Source: Stentor coeruleus (Eukaryota; Ciliophora; Heterotrichea; Heterotrichida; Stentoridae). From it: a DNA stretch of 23,220 nt. Position numbers and translations under genes: made by a program. The DNA lies in assembly GCA_001970955.1 (NCBI GenBank), contig MPUH01001128.1, positions 1 through 23,220 of the forward strand, in the 5' to 3' direction. Below the pieces are notes generated by a model, which saw nothing but the letters and a program-made list of their open reading frames with translations, searched no databases and was not told the DNA's origin. Below are positions 8,279 to 18,840 of this stretch, piece after piece. The stretch's first letter is position 1. Every line of letters begins with the position of its first letter.

Positions 8279-10279
8279 TTAGTCAGTATAATTTGTTGTA
8301 GTTTTTTCCTGCCAAGCGCTTAGACAGAGTTTGATGTTTTTTCTGAATATTCTTAGTATTTTTTTTAACGCCAAAGTTTTATAAAAGGTGAGTATCTTGG
8401 ACTTTTGTCTCCATTTGCCTATTGGAATTCTAAAAAACTTAATAAAAATTGTCAGAGCATGATACAAATTATAAGATACTTCACTATTACATCTTTGAGG
8501 CTTTAGCACCCAAGCATAAAAAGCTTTCCTCTTAAGACTTTTAATATAATTTCTAAGTCTTTTAGTCCCTTCTATAATATTATATTGCGTTTTTGGTTTG
8601 ATTTTCGCCTTTTGATTTCTAATAATCGCATACACATTAAAAAACTCTTTTTTCCTTTGCCTTAAAATACTATCAAAAACCAAAATCACTGTCTGGCCTT
8701 AAAGTTCAAATCTACCATCATTAAAATCCCCAGCAATCCCCAACTTCCACTGTTTCAAAGCAGCATTTAAACAATATTTCACATCTTTTTCCAAATTATC
8801 ACAAAGGTTTTTCATAACTTTTCTATAAAGTTTGCAAGTAATTTCATATCTTCTAATAGCTCTAAAACTTTCCAAAGCATTTTTTTTATGTAATTTCTCT
8901 ATAATCCTTACCCCAAAACAAATTTTCTCATATTTTCCAATAATAATTTTACAGAATTCCATATAGTATTTTATACGAACTTTACTTTCAAGTGATAAAA
9001 TAAGATTGACAAATGATGGCATAAGTAGTAAATAAGATAAAGATTTTTTTGGAAGTTTTTTATCAGGATTTATACCATTTTCAGGTTTTTTTAAGGTTTC
9101 TAAGCATTCTTTGAGATCGTCTTTGCTTGAGTCTTCAAATAATCCGCTTTCAATTACACAACGGAATTTCATGAAAAAAAAGATCTCTGCAATTTTATCG
9201 GCAAAAATATCAGTGATTTTTGAGGAAGCTTCAATTATGCGTAAATTGGTATTGTATGTGAATATTGATGAAGTTGTTAGGGAAAAAAGGTCAATGAGTT
9301 TTGAAGAAAGGATGCAGTGGAAGTTTAAAAGCTTTGTATAATTATGTAAGTGTTTATAAGTGATTCTGATATTTTTATAGACAAACTTACTGATTGACAA
9401 TATGAGTCTATGAGGGTTTCTTTTTACCATAACTTTCTGTAAAGGTTTATCATTTGGCATCCTCATAAAAGAAAACGGGAGTTTTCCAGCTGTAGGACTA
9501 GTCTTATCCTGTATCATTTTACAAGGTTTTGGTTTTATAGCACTTGATTCCTCAACAAAAACCTCCACAATCGGTAGCCTTTGGTCACTTCCTTTACTAT
9601 TAACCCTCAATCTGTTTTTATTAAAATCCAATAATACAGGAGATCTTGGAGAAATCCTATTCTTACATGACTTTGGCTGTATTTCCATAAGATTTTCTAT
9701 ACGAATTTTCTCTCTTGATATCCTCACAGAGTCTTCTCCAAGTTTATTCCCCTTAAGATTTTTCATTACAATAATCTCTTCATCTGATTCTCTCCCTCTG
9801 CTTATATATCTTGGTTTTTCAGGTTTCTTAGCAACATTAACTTTAAAAATCAATTCCCTTTTATAAGCCCCTTTCTCAAAACTCCTGATTTTCTCAGCTG
9901 CTTCTTTCCAAATCTTGAGTTTTTTTATCAGAAATTTCTTTATCCTACTTATTAACAGGGCTGCAGCATCAAGTTTATATGTTTTTTTACGAGATGGGCT
10001 TAATTTTAATTTGGATGACTGAGGAGATCTTAAGGGACTTTGTAAAAATCTTGAGAATTCGTCTTGGTTTTGCTTGTGGAGTCTGTTGATTGACGATTTT
10101 TCTAGTTGAATTTTTGAATTTTGCCCCTTTGATGAGGAATTTTGTAGTAGACCAGAGCGAGGAGATGGCAATTGTAGTTTCAGGTCTATTTTTTGATAGT
10201 TTTCAGCACGGGTTCGTGAATTACGACGTTCTTGAATATTTTTACGAACTGATGAGACAGATTGTAAAAGCTCTTCCAT
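8279..10279 (-). CDS. Sfi1-like W-repeat protein A, about 660 aa, with one in-frame TAA
   Basis: The start is taken at ATG 10277-10279 (MEELLQSVSSVRKN), because the paralogue at 15942 begins the same way. The frame runs to TAA at 8279 but is interrupted by one TAA at 8699-8701. The last 136 residues after it contain no Met, so they are not a separate gene. Residues 99-110 carry KKTYKLDAAALLI, shared with the paralogue, followed by an ISRGRESDEE segment. Helical pieces with a Trp recur: FLIKKLKIWKEAAEK, LNAALKQWKLGI, RKAFYAWVLK, IPIGKWRQKSK, LCLSAWQEK. They resemble the LxxxF/LxxW(R/K) repeats of Sfi1-type centrin-binding proteins. Centrin/calcium-dependent contraction or basal-body scaffolding is an attractive but inferred role. 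The TAA may sit in an 18-nt intron (8698-8715), or it may be a real stop, an error or a pseudogene mutation. Confidence 0.65.
8698..8715 (-). other. candidate 18-nt intron containing the in-frame TAA
   Basis: On the minus strand GTAGATTTGAACTTTAAG has GT and AG ends and includes the stop. Removing it keeps the frame (GDFND|GQTVIL). It is 3 nt longer than the two good introns and lacks their GTAAT start and CTAA element, so support is modest. No 15- or 16-nt GT-AG segment removes this stop. Confidence 0.35.
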
Positions 10280-11715
10280 GTTTAATTCTGACTTTGAAAT
10301 CAAAATTATATTAGGAGTGAAGGAGTAACTGGAGATAAGTTCTTTTAATGTGGCAGCTCTTAGAATTTTAAAGCTTCAAAAAAAAAATTTAGATTTGAAA
10401 TATGGGAAGATTATATAAAATATATGTGAAGTGATGGTAGGGTTATTTTTATATGGAAATAGAATAAGATTATAAAGATTAGATTGTTTGTATGTGAAAA
10501 ATAGATGAAAGGAGTATGTAGTATAAAAAAATAGTTTAAATTAAAGGCTTTTTTTACTTAAAGTTGATTTTTATTTCAAACTTACTAAAAAATAGTATCA
10601 AAATCAATAATTATATTGCAATAAATATAAGAATGCCCAAAATGCTGTTATTAATTAAATTCCTTTTGTTGTTGTAAATCAACGAAATCGCCATATACAA
10701 AAATGCAAATTGATTTAATATTTTGCTTTTATATGAACATAAGCTATCAATTTTGTTTATATCACTATAACTAATTAATAAGATTTTAAAATATATTTTG
10801 CAATAGTTTACTAAGGTTTTAAATCACGACCACATATATTATTCGTTTTCAAACCAATACCTAAACAATTATTTTTCATATTGTTTATTTCAAAACTACA
10901 AACTATATGTCTATATCGCATAAATATAAATTACATATAATTATCATGCATAAACTAAATAAAATCTAAATTAACACGCTTGCATATATTACCACATCAA
11001 TCATTTACCATATAAAATACGAAATTCAAATCCTTCTAATATTTTACTTTTCAAAATAGTAGGATATTATGGAATATTCAACTATATAATTTTCCTTTGA
11101 TAATTATATAACAATTAAATATCAAAACTATTGTTTAAGTATAAATATCACCAGTAAAAATATATTTGCCACTTAACCAAATCAATATATTGAGTTTTAT
11201 AATGCTGGACTCTATGGGTTTTTAGCCATTTCTTAATTTTCCAGCCTTGGAGTGGAGTGGATTTTGAATTCCAAAGAAAGAATAAAAGCGTTTTATTTGA
11301 TAATCGAAGGAATACCCTGAAATCTACATCCAGGTATTTATCAGATATAATCTGTTAATCATTATTTGCTTACTGAATGATATTTTACGAAGAATGAACA
11401 TCCCTTAATCACATTTTACATAAAAATCATCCTTACAATTTTCTATTGTAGGGCTAAACAATTTATTCTCAGTAAACATATGAATATATTCGTAAAGCAT
11501 ATATCTAAAATACTTATTTTTTATATACTCCCAATATATAAAAAAAATATTGTTGCGATACTATATAGCTGATAATCATATAACTTTATAAAACTTTAAT
11601 CCTCAAATGAAAGATTTAAACTTAATTTAAAATCTACCTGAATCTAAGTAAATACAGAATGATAATATCAAAAATTTAGGATTTAATTTAACAAGTAATT
11701 GCTGATAATAATAAA
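10280..11715. other. 1.4-kb intergenic region between divergent genes
   Basis: No gene is seen. Bases 10378-10547 contain no C and 35 G on the plus strand. This is upstream of the minus-strand W-repeat gene, so its sense strand is G-free, as for the gene at 3884. From about 10560 the composition is balanced and very AT-rich. A slightly GC-richer patch near 11205-11340 includes a weak stem-loop (11311-11338) but no recognised RNA. Both divergent promoters must lie here. Confidence 0.55.
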
Positions 11716-12252
11716 ATGCACAGTTCAAAAAGTATTAGGATCAGGAAATACATTGTAAGTCCTGAATTTGCAAGGCCTGTAAATATGTGTTTGACTTCTA
11801 GAGAAATCTCTACAGGACTCCGACTCGAATTAGAATCCAAGCCAAAAATTGTTTGCGACCCTTTCAAAAACTTCCAGATAGGAAAAAAGTCACGCCTAAA
11901 ACCAGTGGTTCTAAAAACAAATAAAAAATGCATAATAAATGATCCTAAGAACGCTGTTTCGATGAAATGCTCAGAGTCTAGCAGATTAGAGGACTACGTC
12001 AAGCCTACAAATAAAACTTATTTATCTGTACTAAACTACGAAAAATGTGAACAGAAGGGCAACCTTAAAAAAGTTTATTCTTTAGGAGAGTTCGGGGGTT
12101 TATTTGGGAAAAAAAACGTTGCAAGATTTGAACCTCCCCATTTCCCCCACACAACAATACATAAAAAGAAGCGTGTAACCTTTTCTGAGAAAAACCTCGA
12201 AACTTTCTTTGAAGACTATGATGAGAAGCTAAGAATAAATACAAACCCTTAA
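11716..12252 (+). CDS. small protein with an RVxF protein-phosphatase-1 docking motif, 178 aa
   Basis: It starts at ATG 11716 and ends in TAA. The body is Lys/Ser-rich and shows no known fold. Near the C-terminus residues 149-170 read HKKKRVTFSEKN and then an acidic LETFFEDYDE segment. Lys-Lys-Arg-Val-Thr-Phe with a following Ser-Glu is an excellent match to the RVxF motif that docks PP1 regulatory subunits onto the phosphatase (NIPP1 has a similar RVTFSE, from memory). The Thr inside and the Ser after the motif could be phosphorylated, which in known regulators weakens docking. Upstream, ARFEPPHFPHTT (about 136-147) might be an auxiliary contact. A role as a PP1 targeting or inhibitor subunit is inferred from this motif alone. 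Confidence 0.6.
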   Translation: MHSSKSIRIRKYIVSPEFARPVNMCLTSREISTGLRLELESKPKIVCDPFKNFQIGKKSRLKPVVLKTNKKCIINDPKNAVSMKCSESSRLEDYVKPTNKTYLSVLNYEKCEQKGNLKKVYSLGEFGGLFGKKNVARFEPPHFPHTTIHKKKRVTFSEKNLETFFEDYDEKLRINTNP

Positions 12253-13040
12253 ACCAAAATTTAATTAACCTAAAATATATAATAAAAAATCAAATGAATT
12301 GCTAAATAGTATTAAGGATATGCAGGTTATAAATGGAAATTCGCCTTTTAAGCTGAGAACTAGTATGTTTGAGGTATTAAGATATTTATAGTGTTTTTAT
12401 GATTAATTTCTAAAAGATATCATTAAAATAAACAAGAAAGAAATAGATAGCAAGTTAAATATAAGTCAAAAATATTATCGACTGTTAAAATATTATAGAA
12501 AGGAAATATTTGAAGGTGAACTAAAATAATTGTCAAGAATAAGACTTTTTTAAGTAAAAAGAAAATTAGATGCCTTATACTTAAGAATTTAGCTCTGATA
12601 AACCTAAATAAGTGTTTGGGTCAAATATATTAGAAGGAAGTTTTTAATATACTGTCAATAGCATGTCTGTTTAGAGAGTTTATTATGATTTAATATAGCT
12701 TTTTACCTAAAAAATAGATTTTTGAGAAATCTTAGGAAATGCTGTAAAGAAATTACTAAAGGCAGAGACACTATTATAGGACTCAACTAAGAAAATCAAG
12801 AGAATTTGAATATAGATTTTGTGCAGGAGCTCAAAGGATGTTGGATGCTTTGGGGTTGCATAATGGATAAAAATAAATTTAGGCAAAATAGGTGAGTGCA
12901 TCAAGAGATTATTGATAAAGGATATACATAAGCGAATATATTTTCTTAAAAAGATAATAGCAAAGTTCAATAAATATTTTATTAAGATGTTGACTCTTAC
13001 GAATGAAATTAATTAAGCAAGCTAGATGATTTTAAATAAA
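12253..13040. other. 788-nt convergent intergenic region, purine-rich plus strand
   Basis: It lies between the 3' ends of the genes at 11716-12252 (+) and 13041-15517 (-). The plus strand is rich in A and G. One plus frame reads fluently if stops are ignored, but stop density is about what chance gives and codon positions 1 and 2 have equal G, so I do not call a gene. An 87-codon minus-strand ORF at 12707-12970 has no recognisable features. Confidence 0.5.
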
Positions 13041-15517
13041 TTAGAAGAAATTTGAATAATGCTTAAGATCACATTGTTTCGTATTTTCAATATTCCCAAC
13101 TACTTGAAATCCATGATTTAGGTTTGATAAAGCTTCTGTAAATAAATTCTGGTATTTAATCACATACTCATAATGACTTTTATCAAAAAATTCAAAGCCT
13201 ACAAGATTGTATTGATAAGATTCGACATCAGCATGATATTTTATTAATGTCATATCATTAATCTCCAAACTTAAAGCTAGGGCAAAAGCCTTGTCAAACT
13301 GATCTTTATCTTTTTTAAAGTCTGAAGAAAACTTTTTATTGATTTGAGTGATTAGGGAGAGAACTCCTTTGCCAAATGTTATATCATAATACTGATTATA
13401 TATCAAATTTATATATTCACAATATTCGACCACTCTTAAAAGACTTTTGCTTTTACATTCACTATGAAGATTCCTTATAAGATAAATAAGAATGTATTTG
13501 AAAATCTCTTTAAGTTCTTTTCTGATATTATTCATAGCTCTGTTAGTCTGTAATACACATAAAACATATACCTGTAAACTTTTCTTAAAGTTAAAACTAC
13601 GAGCTTGTTCTAAAATAATATTTGCATATACCAAATCAGTAATTTCTTCAATATACTGATTTTTTTGTCTTATATAAAAAGTATACTCATCGTTTTTTAA
13701 AGAAGCAGGCAAAGGTCCAAACTGGGAAATTTTTTTTTGCAAACAGTCTTTGAGTTTTTTCATAGTAGGATCTATGATTTCTAGTTGATAATGTTGGCGA
13801 ATATAGCTTTCAATCCTAAAGTACCTTGCTAGCTGTGAATAATTATTTTTTGATAGAAGGAATATAGAAAATTCAATCAATTCATAATGGTAATACTTTT
13901 GTATGTCAGTTTTTAGGGCTTGGTAAGTTCCAATATCATCAGCGAAAATCTGTTCAAGGTCATTGGCAATTTTATCAGCATGCTCTTCATATACTGCACT
14001 TTCACGGCTTTCATTATCATAATTATTCATACCCACAACACTTGCTGTAATCTCTTCTCTTATATAAGTTGAATACTCATCAGCAAATTCTCTTTCTGAG
14101 TTAGGGTCAAACAAATGTAAAGGCAAATCAGTTTGGGCTTTTATTAGATTTTCACTAACATAAATCAAACAATAAGCCGAAGCATTTGTATCGTTTAACC
14201 CTTCTGAAATTTTCTTGACTTCATCTTCTTGCACATTTGTAACAAAAATATCATTATATTTACGCCATTGATAAGGCTCAGGCCTATCATAATCTTTAAT
14301 ATAAGCAAAATAATGGCCTGAAATAGCTACACCTTCGTGGACGAGGATTGAACTAAGACAATATTTCTGGTTAGTAAAATTTTTATAAATTTTATCAATT
14401 TTCGTATTGAGTTTTTGTAGTCTATTTTCATTAATTTCCAGCTTGTTTTGTATCTCATAATACATATATTCAAGCTTTTTTGATAAATCATATGCTTCAG
14501 TTGTGATTTCTTTTCCTACATCACTTATCAGAAAACNTCAGTTGTGATTTCTTTTCCTACATCACTTATCAGAAAACTATTAAGAACTTTTATAGATTCA
14601 AGTATTGAAATTTTACCATCAGGGTTATATAATAAACTTGCCTTTTCCTTTTTGATCAAGTTGATTTCTGATTTGATTTTCCTAATTTCCTTCTTCAATG
14701 CTTTGATTTTATCTTTATTTTCTTGCATAAACCTGTCTGGGAATATGAAATCTGGGAATTTGAAAATTGAATTGTTTTTAAGAGGTGTAGGTTCGCCTTG
14801 GATATAAAAGTGCCTTTTGAGTTGAAAGATCAGAACACTTGGTAATTTTTTTATCCAAATTTCCTGTTTAGCTTTAACTTCTGTGTTTTTAATTCTGTAA
14901 TCTTTTATTGTAGATTTGCATGCATTTTCCCAGGCGGCCATTAAATCACCTTCATCAATATCTAAGATTATTGGGCCGAATTTTACGTCATTTGAAGTTT
15001 CAACATACTTATCATACTCTTTGTATTGTAAAACCTCTTCATGGACACCAGTGAATAATGATTCAATTTTCCCTTGTTCTTTAAGACTTACCCAGAGCAA
15101 CATACCTTGCTCTTGTTTACATAAATTAAGTCCTTTTTCTATATTATCGACTACAATCATATGGAATTCTCCTATGTCTTGCTGGTCACCAAATTGAACT
15201 TGATTTCCAAAACTATCAACTAAAGAGTCAATAACTTGTGAAGGGTCTGCATACTTTCTAGTGCTTTTAATCATATTGGCAAAAAGTACTTGCAAAGCTT
15301 TTACAAATTTAGTGGCAGGTTGTGTTTCTTCATTTTCTGTTCCAAAAGATGCTGACATCACTTCTTTAACAAGTGGAGGAATCATGAAATAGCATTGAAG
15401 AAGGGAGTTTATAAAACAGGTATTCCCTATATTCTTTAATCCTAGAGGCATTCCGCTTTCTCGCTTGTTTTCTGTAATTGTAAGTGGCTCAAACACTGAA
15501 CTTCTATAAATGTTCAT
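13041..15517 (-). CDS. ubiquitin-specific protease, USP25/28 type, 811 aa once the join is repaired
   Basis: A cysteine deubiquitinase of the USP (peptidase C19) family that removes ubiquitin from proteins. The gene starts at ATG 15517 and ends in TAA at 13041. A single N with a 40-nt duplication (14497-14577) splits it. Dropping 41 nt joins both parts in frame (KEITT|EAYDLSKK). The Cys box is GLKNIGNTCFINSLLQC (26-42) with the nucleophile Cys34. The His box is LVHEGVAISGHYFAYI with His388, followed by QWRKYNDIFVT with Asn408/Asp409 as the third catalytic position. A coiled, charged insert (KIKALKKEIRKIKSEINLIK, about 273-292) lies between the boxes, as in USP25/28. The approximately 400-residue C-terminal part is helical and not recognised. 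No zinc finger is seen. The enzyme looks intact and active. Confidence 0.9.
14497..14577. other. assembly join: exact 40-nt direct repeat around a single N
   Basis: Bases 14497-14536 are repeated exactly at 14538-14577, with N at 14537 between them. The extra 41 nt shifts the frame of the protease gene and makes it look like two genes. It has the same style as the joins at 5097 and 5253. Confidence 0.92.
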
Positions 15518-15941
15518 ATTTATTGTATTAATCTACAACTGATAATTACACAAATTAAAAATTGATGCTTCATCCTATAATCATAATAAAGTCTATTTAA
15601 ATCAATTTGATTTAATCTGCTAATCTTATACAATCTTAATTTCAATTTTTTTTAATCATATTACTTCACATATGCATAATGATCTTTTAATAAAACAAAT
15701 ATAAAAATAACTCTAGAAACTTAATTTTACTATAAAAATTGCATAAAACAAAAAGCCTTGTTTATAATTTTCATAATTATTATCTTATTTAATCAAATCG
15801 CTACTTCAATTACTATAATTTTTACTAACTAAAAATTGAAATAAAAGGATTATTTGGCTTAATATTCTATAATGCAACATGGCTAATTAAAAAAATCTAA
15901 GGCCTTATGGTAAATGCTTGATTGCCAACATAGTTATTAAT
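15518..15941. other. 424-nt divergent intergenic region
   Basis: AT-rich, with C somewhat above G on the plus strand. It separates the divergent protease (-) and W-repeat (+) genes and so should hold both promoters. No specific element is recognised. The frame of the downstream gene extends upstream without an ATG from 15891, so the start at 15942 is the first in-frame ATG. Confidence 0.5.
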
Positions 15942-18701
15942 ATGGAATTCAAGAGTATACTTGATTCAGTAACTAAATTAAGGAAAAATCTGCAAGACAA
16001 AAGAAAAGAAAGAAGCTATTCGAGGTCGAATTCTCCAAAAGGTATGAATGCTTCAACTTTGCATGAATACTCCGAAGAAAAAACCCAGATTATTTATGAG
16101 CATTTTAAAAAGCCAATTGGGATTCCAACTAACCGAAATGAGCTAATAGAAAAATACAGCAGTTGGAAATGCCCACTTCCAAGACCGAAATCCCGGCAAA
16201 AAACATACAAGCTTGATGCAGCTGATTTACTTATAATTTCTATAGCAAAGGTCTTGAAGAAATATTTCACAGAACTTAAGCAATATAGTTTTAAAGAACA
16301 AAGTCTCTCTAGAAAACCCCCGATAAAAAAATATACTAGAGGGAGAAGTGCGAGTGAATCAGAAAAAACTGAAGATTTGCGTCCATTTGCATTTAAAAAT
16401 GATTTAAACATCAAAACTACGAAGAAAATTCTAAAGAAAGATAATCATAAAGCTGTTATAGTCTTGATGACTCAGTGTTTGAATATTTTAGTCAACAGAA
16501 CTATAAGACTTACTTTTATGATGATTCAGCAATATGGTCATTGTGGTGTTTACAAAGTATTTTTTTCTAAGATTCATATGGTTTTAGATTCTAGATTGAA
16601 ATTTGTTTTTAGGGGTGTTGTGAGAGAAAGTCAATTAAGAGGAGAGCTTCCTAAATTGTCAGAAATATGCACTCCTAAGTTTTTTAAATATAATACACCC
16701 AAGGCTAATGAAATCTTGAAATTTGATAAAAAACCTAGCACTGGCCTTTTAGGACATTTTAGCAAATTACCAGAGTCTAGAAAATTCTTATCTCTTACTC
16801 CTAAAGCTGAACTTCCAATCACCCCAGGCAAAATCGTAAAAACTAGTATAATTCAGGCATGCGAATTAGAAAAAAGTAGAATCTCGGAAGTCGATGAATC
16901 CGAGCATAACCCAACTTTTGGCTTAGACACTGAAACATCTCGGTTATCAATTGAAGAAATAAAAGCTCAAACAAGCCAAAGGTCTATTGAAATCCGCCGC
17001 AATCTTGAAGAACTTGATCATTCTAGCAATTTCCAATCAGCTCTCCTCAATCGTTCAAAGCTCATCACAATAAATTCTCTAAATACTAGCGTTAGAAAAT
17101 CAGAAAACGTATCAGCTCCAAATACAGCTTCACTAGCAAAATCACCATCTAAATCTAATATAAAAACCCTTATTGGCTATGAAATTTCACCAATCAAACT
17201 GAAAAGCGTTAACAATTCAGCAACAACTAATGCAATTGAAGACACCTGGAACCAAAGTCATATAGAAATGACTGAAAACTATGAGGAATTAAGCCTAAAA
17301 AGCTTTGCCCAGCATGGACACTTTTCAAGTTTCGATAAAGACAACTCAATAGTAAAAAATCTATTATCAGAAAACAACGATTATTCTAAAAACTATGGGA
17401 AAATGAAATCAGCTAGTTATATCAAAGAAGATTCTGAAAGTTTTACCAGAGATTATAATTTACTTTCACTTAAATCTTGTAAATCTAAGCAAAATTCTGA
17501 CAAACCTATATATATTAATAAAAGACCTAACAATAATTCTGAATTGGCTAAAAGGAAAAGGTTTATTTTTATATCTAGGCTTGAAGTTCTTAGTAGACTT
17601 GAAGAAAAGTTTTATAATAAAGTAAATATTGAGTATAAAAGATTTCTAAAAGCACTTTGGATTATGAGTTGTGAAGAGATTATTGAAGGTGTTACTAAGG
17701 TGATAAAGATGAGAATGAAAGAGATTTGGAATGAGTTGAATATAAATAAACCGAAAAAAGTTTATGTGAAATGTATTAAAAATTTATGTGATATTGGGAG
17801 GAAAAGCTTTTGTAAGATGAAAATATTGGCTATGAATAGATGGAGTACTGCTGCTAAAGAGAAAGCTTTAAGAATTAGTAAACAGAAATCTGCTTTGAAA
17901 TCTCTGACTGGGCTTTTGCATAAAAAAATACTCATTAAACTCTCTCCATGTTTTATTCTTTTAAAGCCATCATATAAACCCCGTGCGTTATATACTGAAT
18001 CATTATTTTTTACTATAAAAAACGTTGAAAGTCTGATATCCCGTTTGTTTCGAAAACGCAAGTCTTACGGTTTTACAAAAATTCTGAGTTTTTCAATCAA
18101 AACCTTACAAAATCCATTCAAAGTCCTCCAGCCTAGTATTTCTAATCTATCTCCTCTACTTCCTTGTTCTAGAAGACATTTTAAAAAATCAGAAACCCGC
18201 TATGAAGACAGTTATTTAGAATGCAATGAGCCTATTTTTCTTCTTCCAGGTCAAGAGCTTATTATAGATAAACTTAAAAAACTCCTATATCCAAAACTCT
18301 TAGCAATAATTTCAAGGTTTTTAAAAACCCGACTTATTAAATTGTGTGACGCTATTATTAAAATTGAAAAAAATGTTCTTGGAAATTATATGATGAATTG
18401 GAAAAACATGAAAAAACAGAATAAAATGCCCATGCCGATTTTAAGTTTAACAAAATTTTTAGAAGTTTTGAAGAAAAAAGCTTTTCCGTTTTTGTGGCAT
18501 TCGTGGAAATGCTTGAAGAATGTTGGAAGTACTACACAGAAAGTTTTTCAGAAAGTGTTATTGAGGAAATATATAGAAATATGGGAAAAACATGTGGTTA
18601 GGAATTCTGATAAATGGATTGAATGCTTTTATAGCTGGAGGTCGCAAAACAAACTAGAAAAAATGTATAAACTTAAAGAATATAAACAAATTTTTAAATA
18701 A
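15942..18701 (+). CDS. Sfi1-like W-repeat protein B, 919 aa
   Basis: This is a paralogue of the minus-strand protein at 8279-10279. Both begin with a Met-Glu start and an RKNxQxxR segment (MEFKSILDSVTKLRKNLQDK). They share KTYKLDAADLLI (88-98) and a YTRGRSASESE-like stretch after it. The middle (about 250-540) is Ser/Asn-rich and probably disordered. From about 545 to the end, Trp-containing helical units recur: FLKALWIMSCEEI, MKILAMNRWSTAAKEK, VLGNYMMNWKNMKKQ, AFPFLWHSWKCLK, RKYIEIWEKHV, IECFYSWRSQNK. These fit loosely the Sfi1-type centrin-binding repeat. Sfi1/centrin fibres drive calcium-triggered contraction in some heterotrichs, and that is the most interesting possible role, but spacing here is irregular and the assignment is inferred. 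The frame is uninterrupted and needs no intron. Confidence 0.75.
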   Translation: MEFKSILDSVTKLRKNLQDKRKERSYSRSNSPKGMNASTLHEYSEEKTQIIYEHFKKPIGIPTNRNELIEKYSSWKCPLPRPKSRQKTYKLDAADLLIISIAKVLKKYFTELKQYSFKEQSLSRKPPIKKYTRGRSASESEKTEDLRPFAFKNDLNIKTTKKILKKDNHKAVIVLMTQCLNILVNRTIRLTFMMIQQYGHCGVYKVFFSKIHMVLDSRLKFVFRGVVRESQLRGELPKLSEICTPKFFKYNTPKANEILKFDKKPSTGLLGHFSKLPESRKFLSLTPKAELPITPGKIVKTSIIQACELEKSRISEVDESEHNPTFGLDTETSRLSIEEIKAQTSQRSIEIRRNLEELDHSSNFQSALLNRSKLITINSLNTSVRKSENVSAPNTASLAKSPSKSNIKTLIGYEISPIKLKSVNNSATTNAIEDTWNQSHIEMTENYEELSLKSFAQHGHFSSFDKDNSIVKNLLSENNDYSKNYGKMKSASYIKEDSESFTRDYNLLSLKSCKSKQNSDKPIYINKRPNNNSELAKRKRFIFISRLEVLSRLEEKFYNKVNIEYKRFLKALWIMSCEEIIEGVTKVIKMRMKEIWNELNINKPKKVYVKCIKNLCDIGRKSFCKMKILAMNRWSTAAKEKALRISKQKSALKSLTGLLHKKILIKLSPCFILLKPSYKPRALYTESLFFTIKNVESLISRLFRKRKSYGFTKILSFSIKTLQNPFKVLQPSISNLSPLLPCSRRHFKKSETRYEDSYLECNEPIFLLPGQELIIDKLKKLLYPKLLAIISRFLKTRLIKLCDAIIKIEKNVLGNYMMNWKNMKKQNKMPMPILSLTKFLEVLKKKAFPFLWHSWKCLKNVGSTTQKVFQKVLLRKYIEIWEKHVVRNSDKWIECFYSWRSQNKLEKMYKLKEYKQIFK

Positions 18702-18840
18702 ACTATAGGACTAAATAGCATTTTATAAATAAAAGTGCCAAGTTTACGTAAAAATCTGATGAAGATATAAGTTGCATACAAATTGATAGTATCCAAAAGT
18801 TTAAAATTAAATTAACCAATAAGTAAAAATCATATATAAA

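Noticed and set aside
8225..8280. TTCGAAT word resembling a tRNA B box
   Set aside because: No acceptor stem or anticodon arm can be folded around it.
8279..8689. A separate small gene on the minus strand
   Set aside because: It has no Met codon, starts only with GTG, and lies in the same frame as the upstream W-repeat gene, so it is that gene's continuation.
11311..11338. Stem-loop with arms AATACCCTG and CAGGTATT
   Set aside because: One bulge, short arms, 11-nt loop and no supporting RNA family; common by chance.
12707..12970. Open frame of 87 codons on the minus strand
   Set aside because: Low-complexity, hydrophobic translation with no family features, in a convergent gap; within chance expectation.
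12300..13020. A plus-strand frame that reads fluently if TAA/TAG are taken as Gln and TGA as Trp
   Set aside because: Stop density (about 20 in 250 codons) is what random AT-rich DNA gives, and G is equal at codon positions 1 and 2. Any AT-rich frame looks fluent once stops are masked.
14528..15517. Two separate protease-half genes (13041-14465 and 14528-15517)
   Set aside because: The split is caused by the 40-nt duplication around N at 14537.
15918..15941. An upstream TTG start for the W-repeat gene at 15942 (and a similar one at 10303)
   Set aside because: Eukaryotic genes use ATG; the ATGs at 15942 and 10279 align the two paralogues at their first residues.
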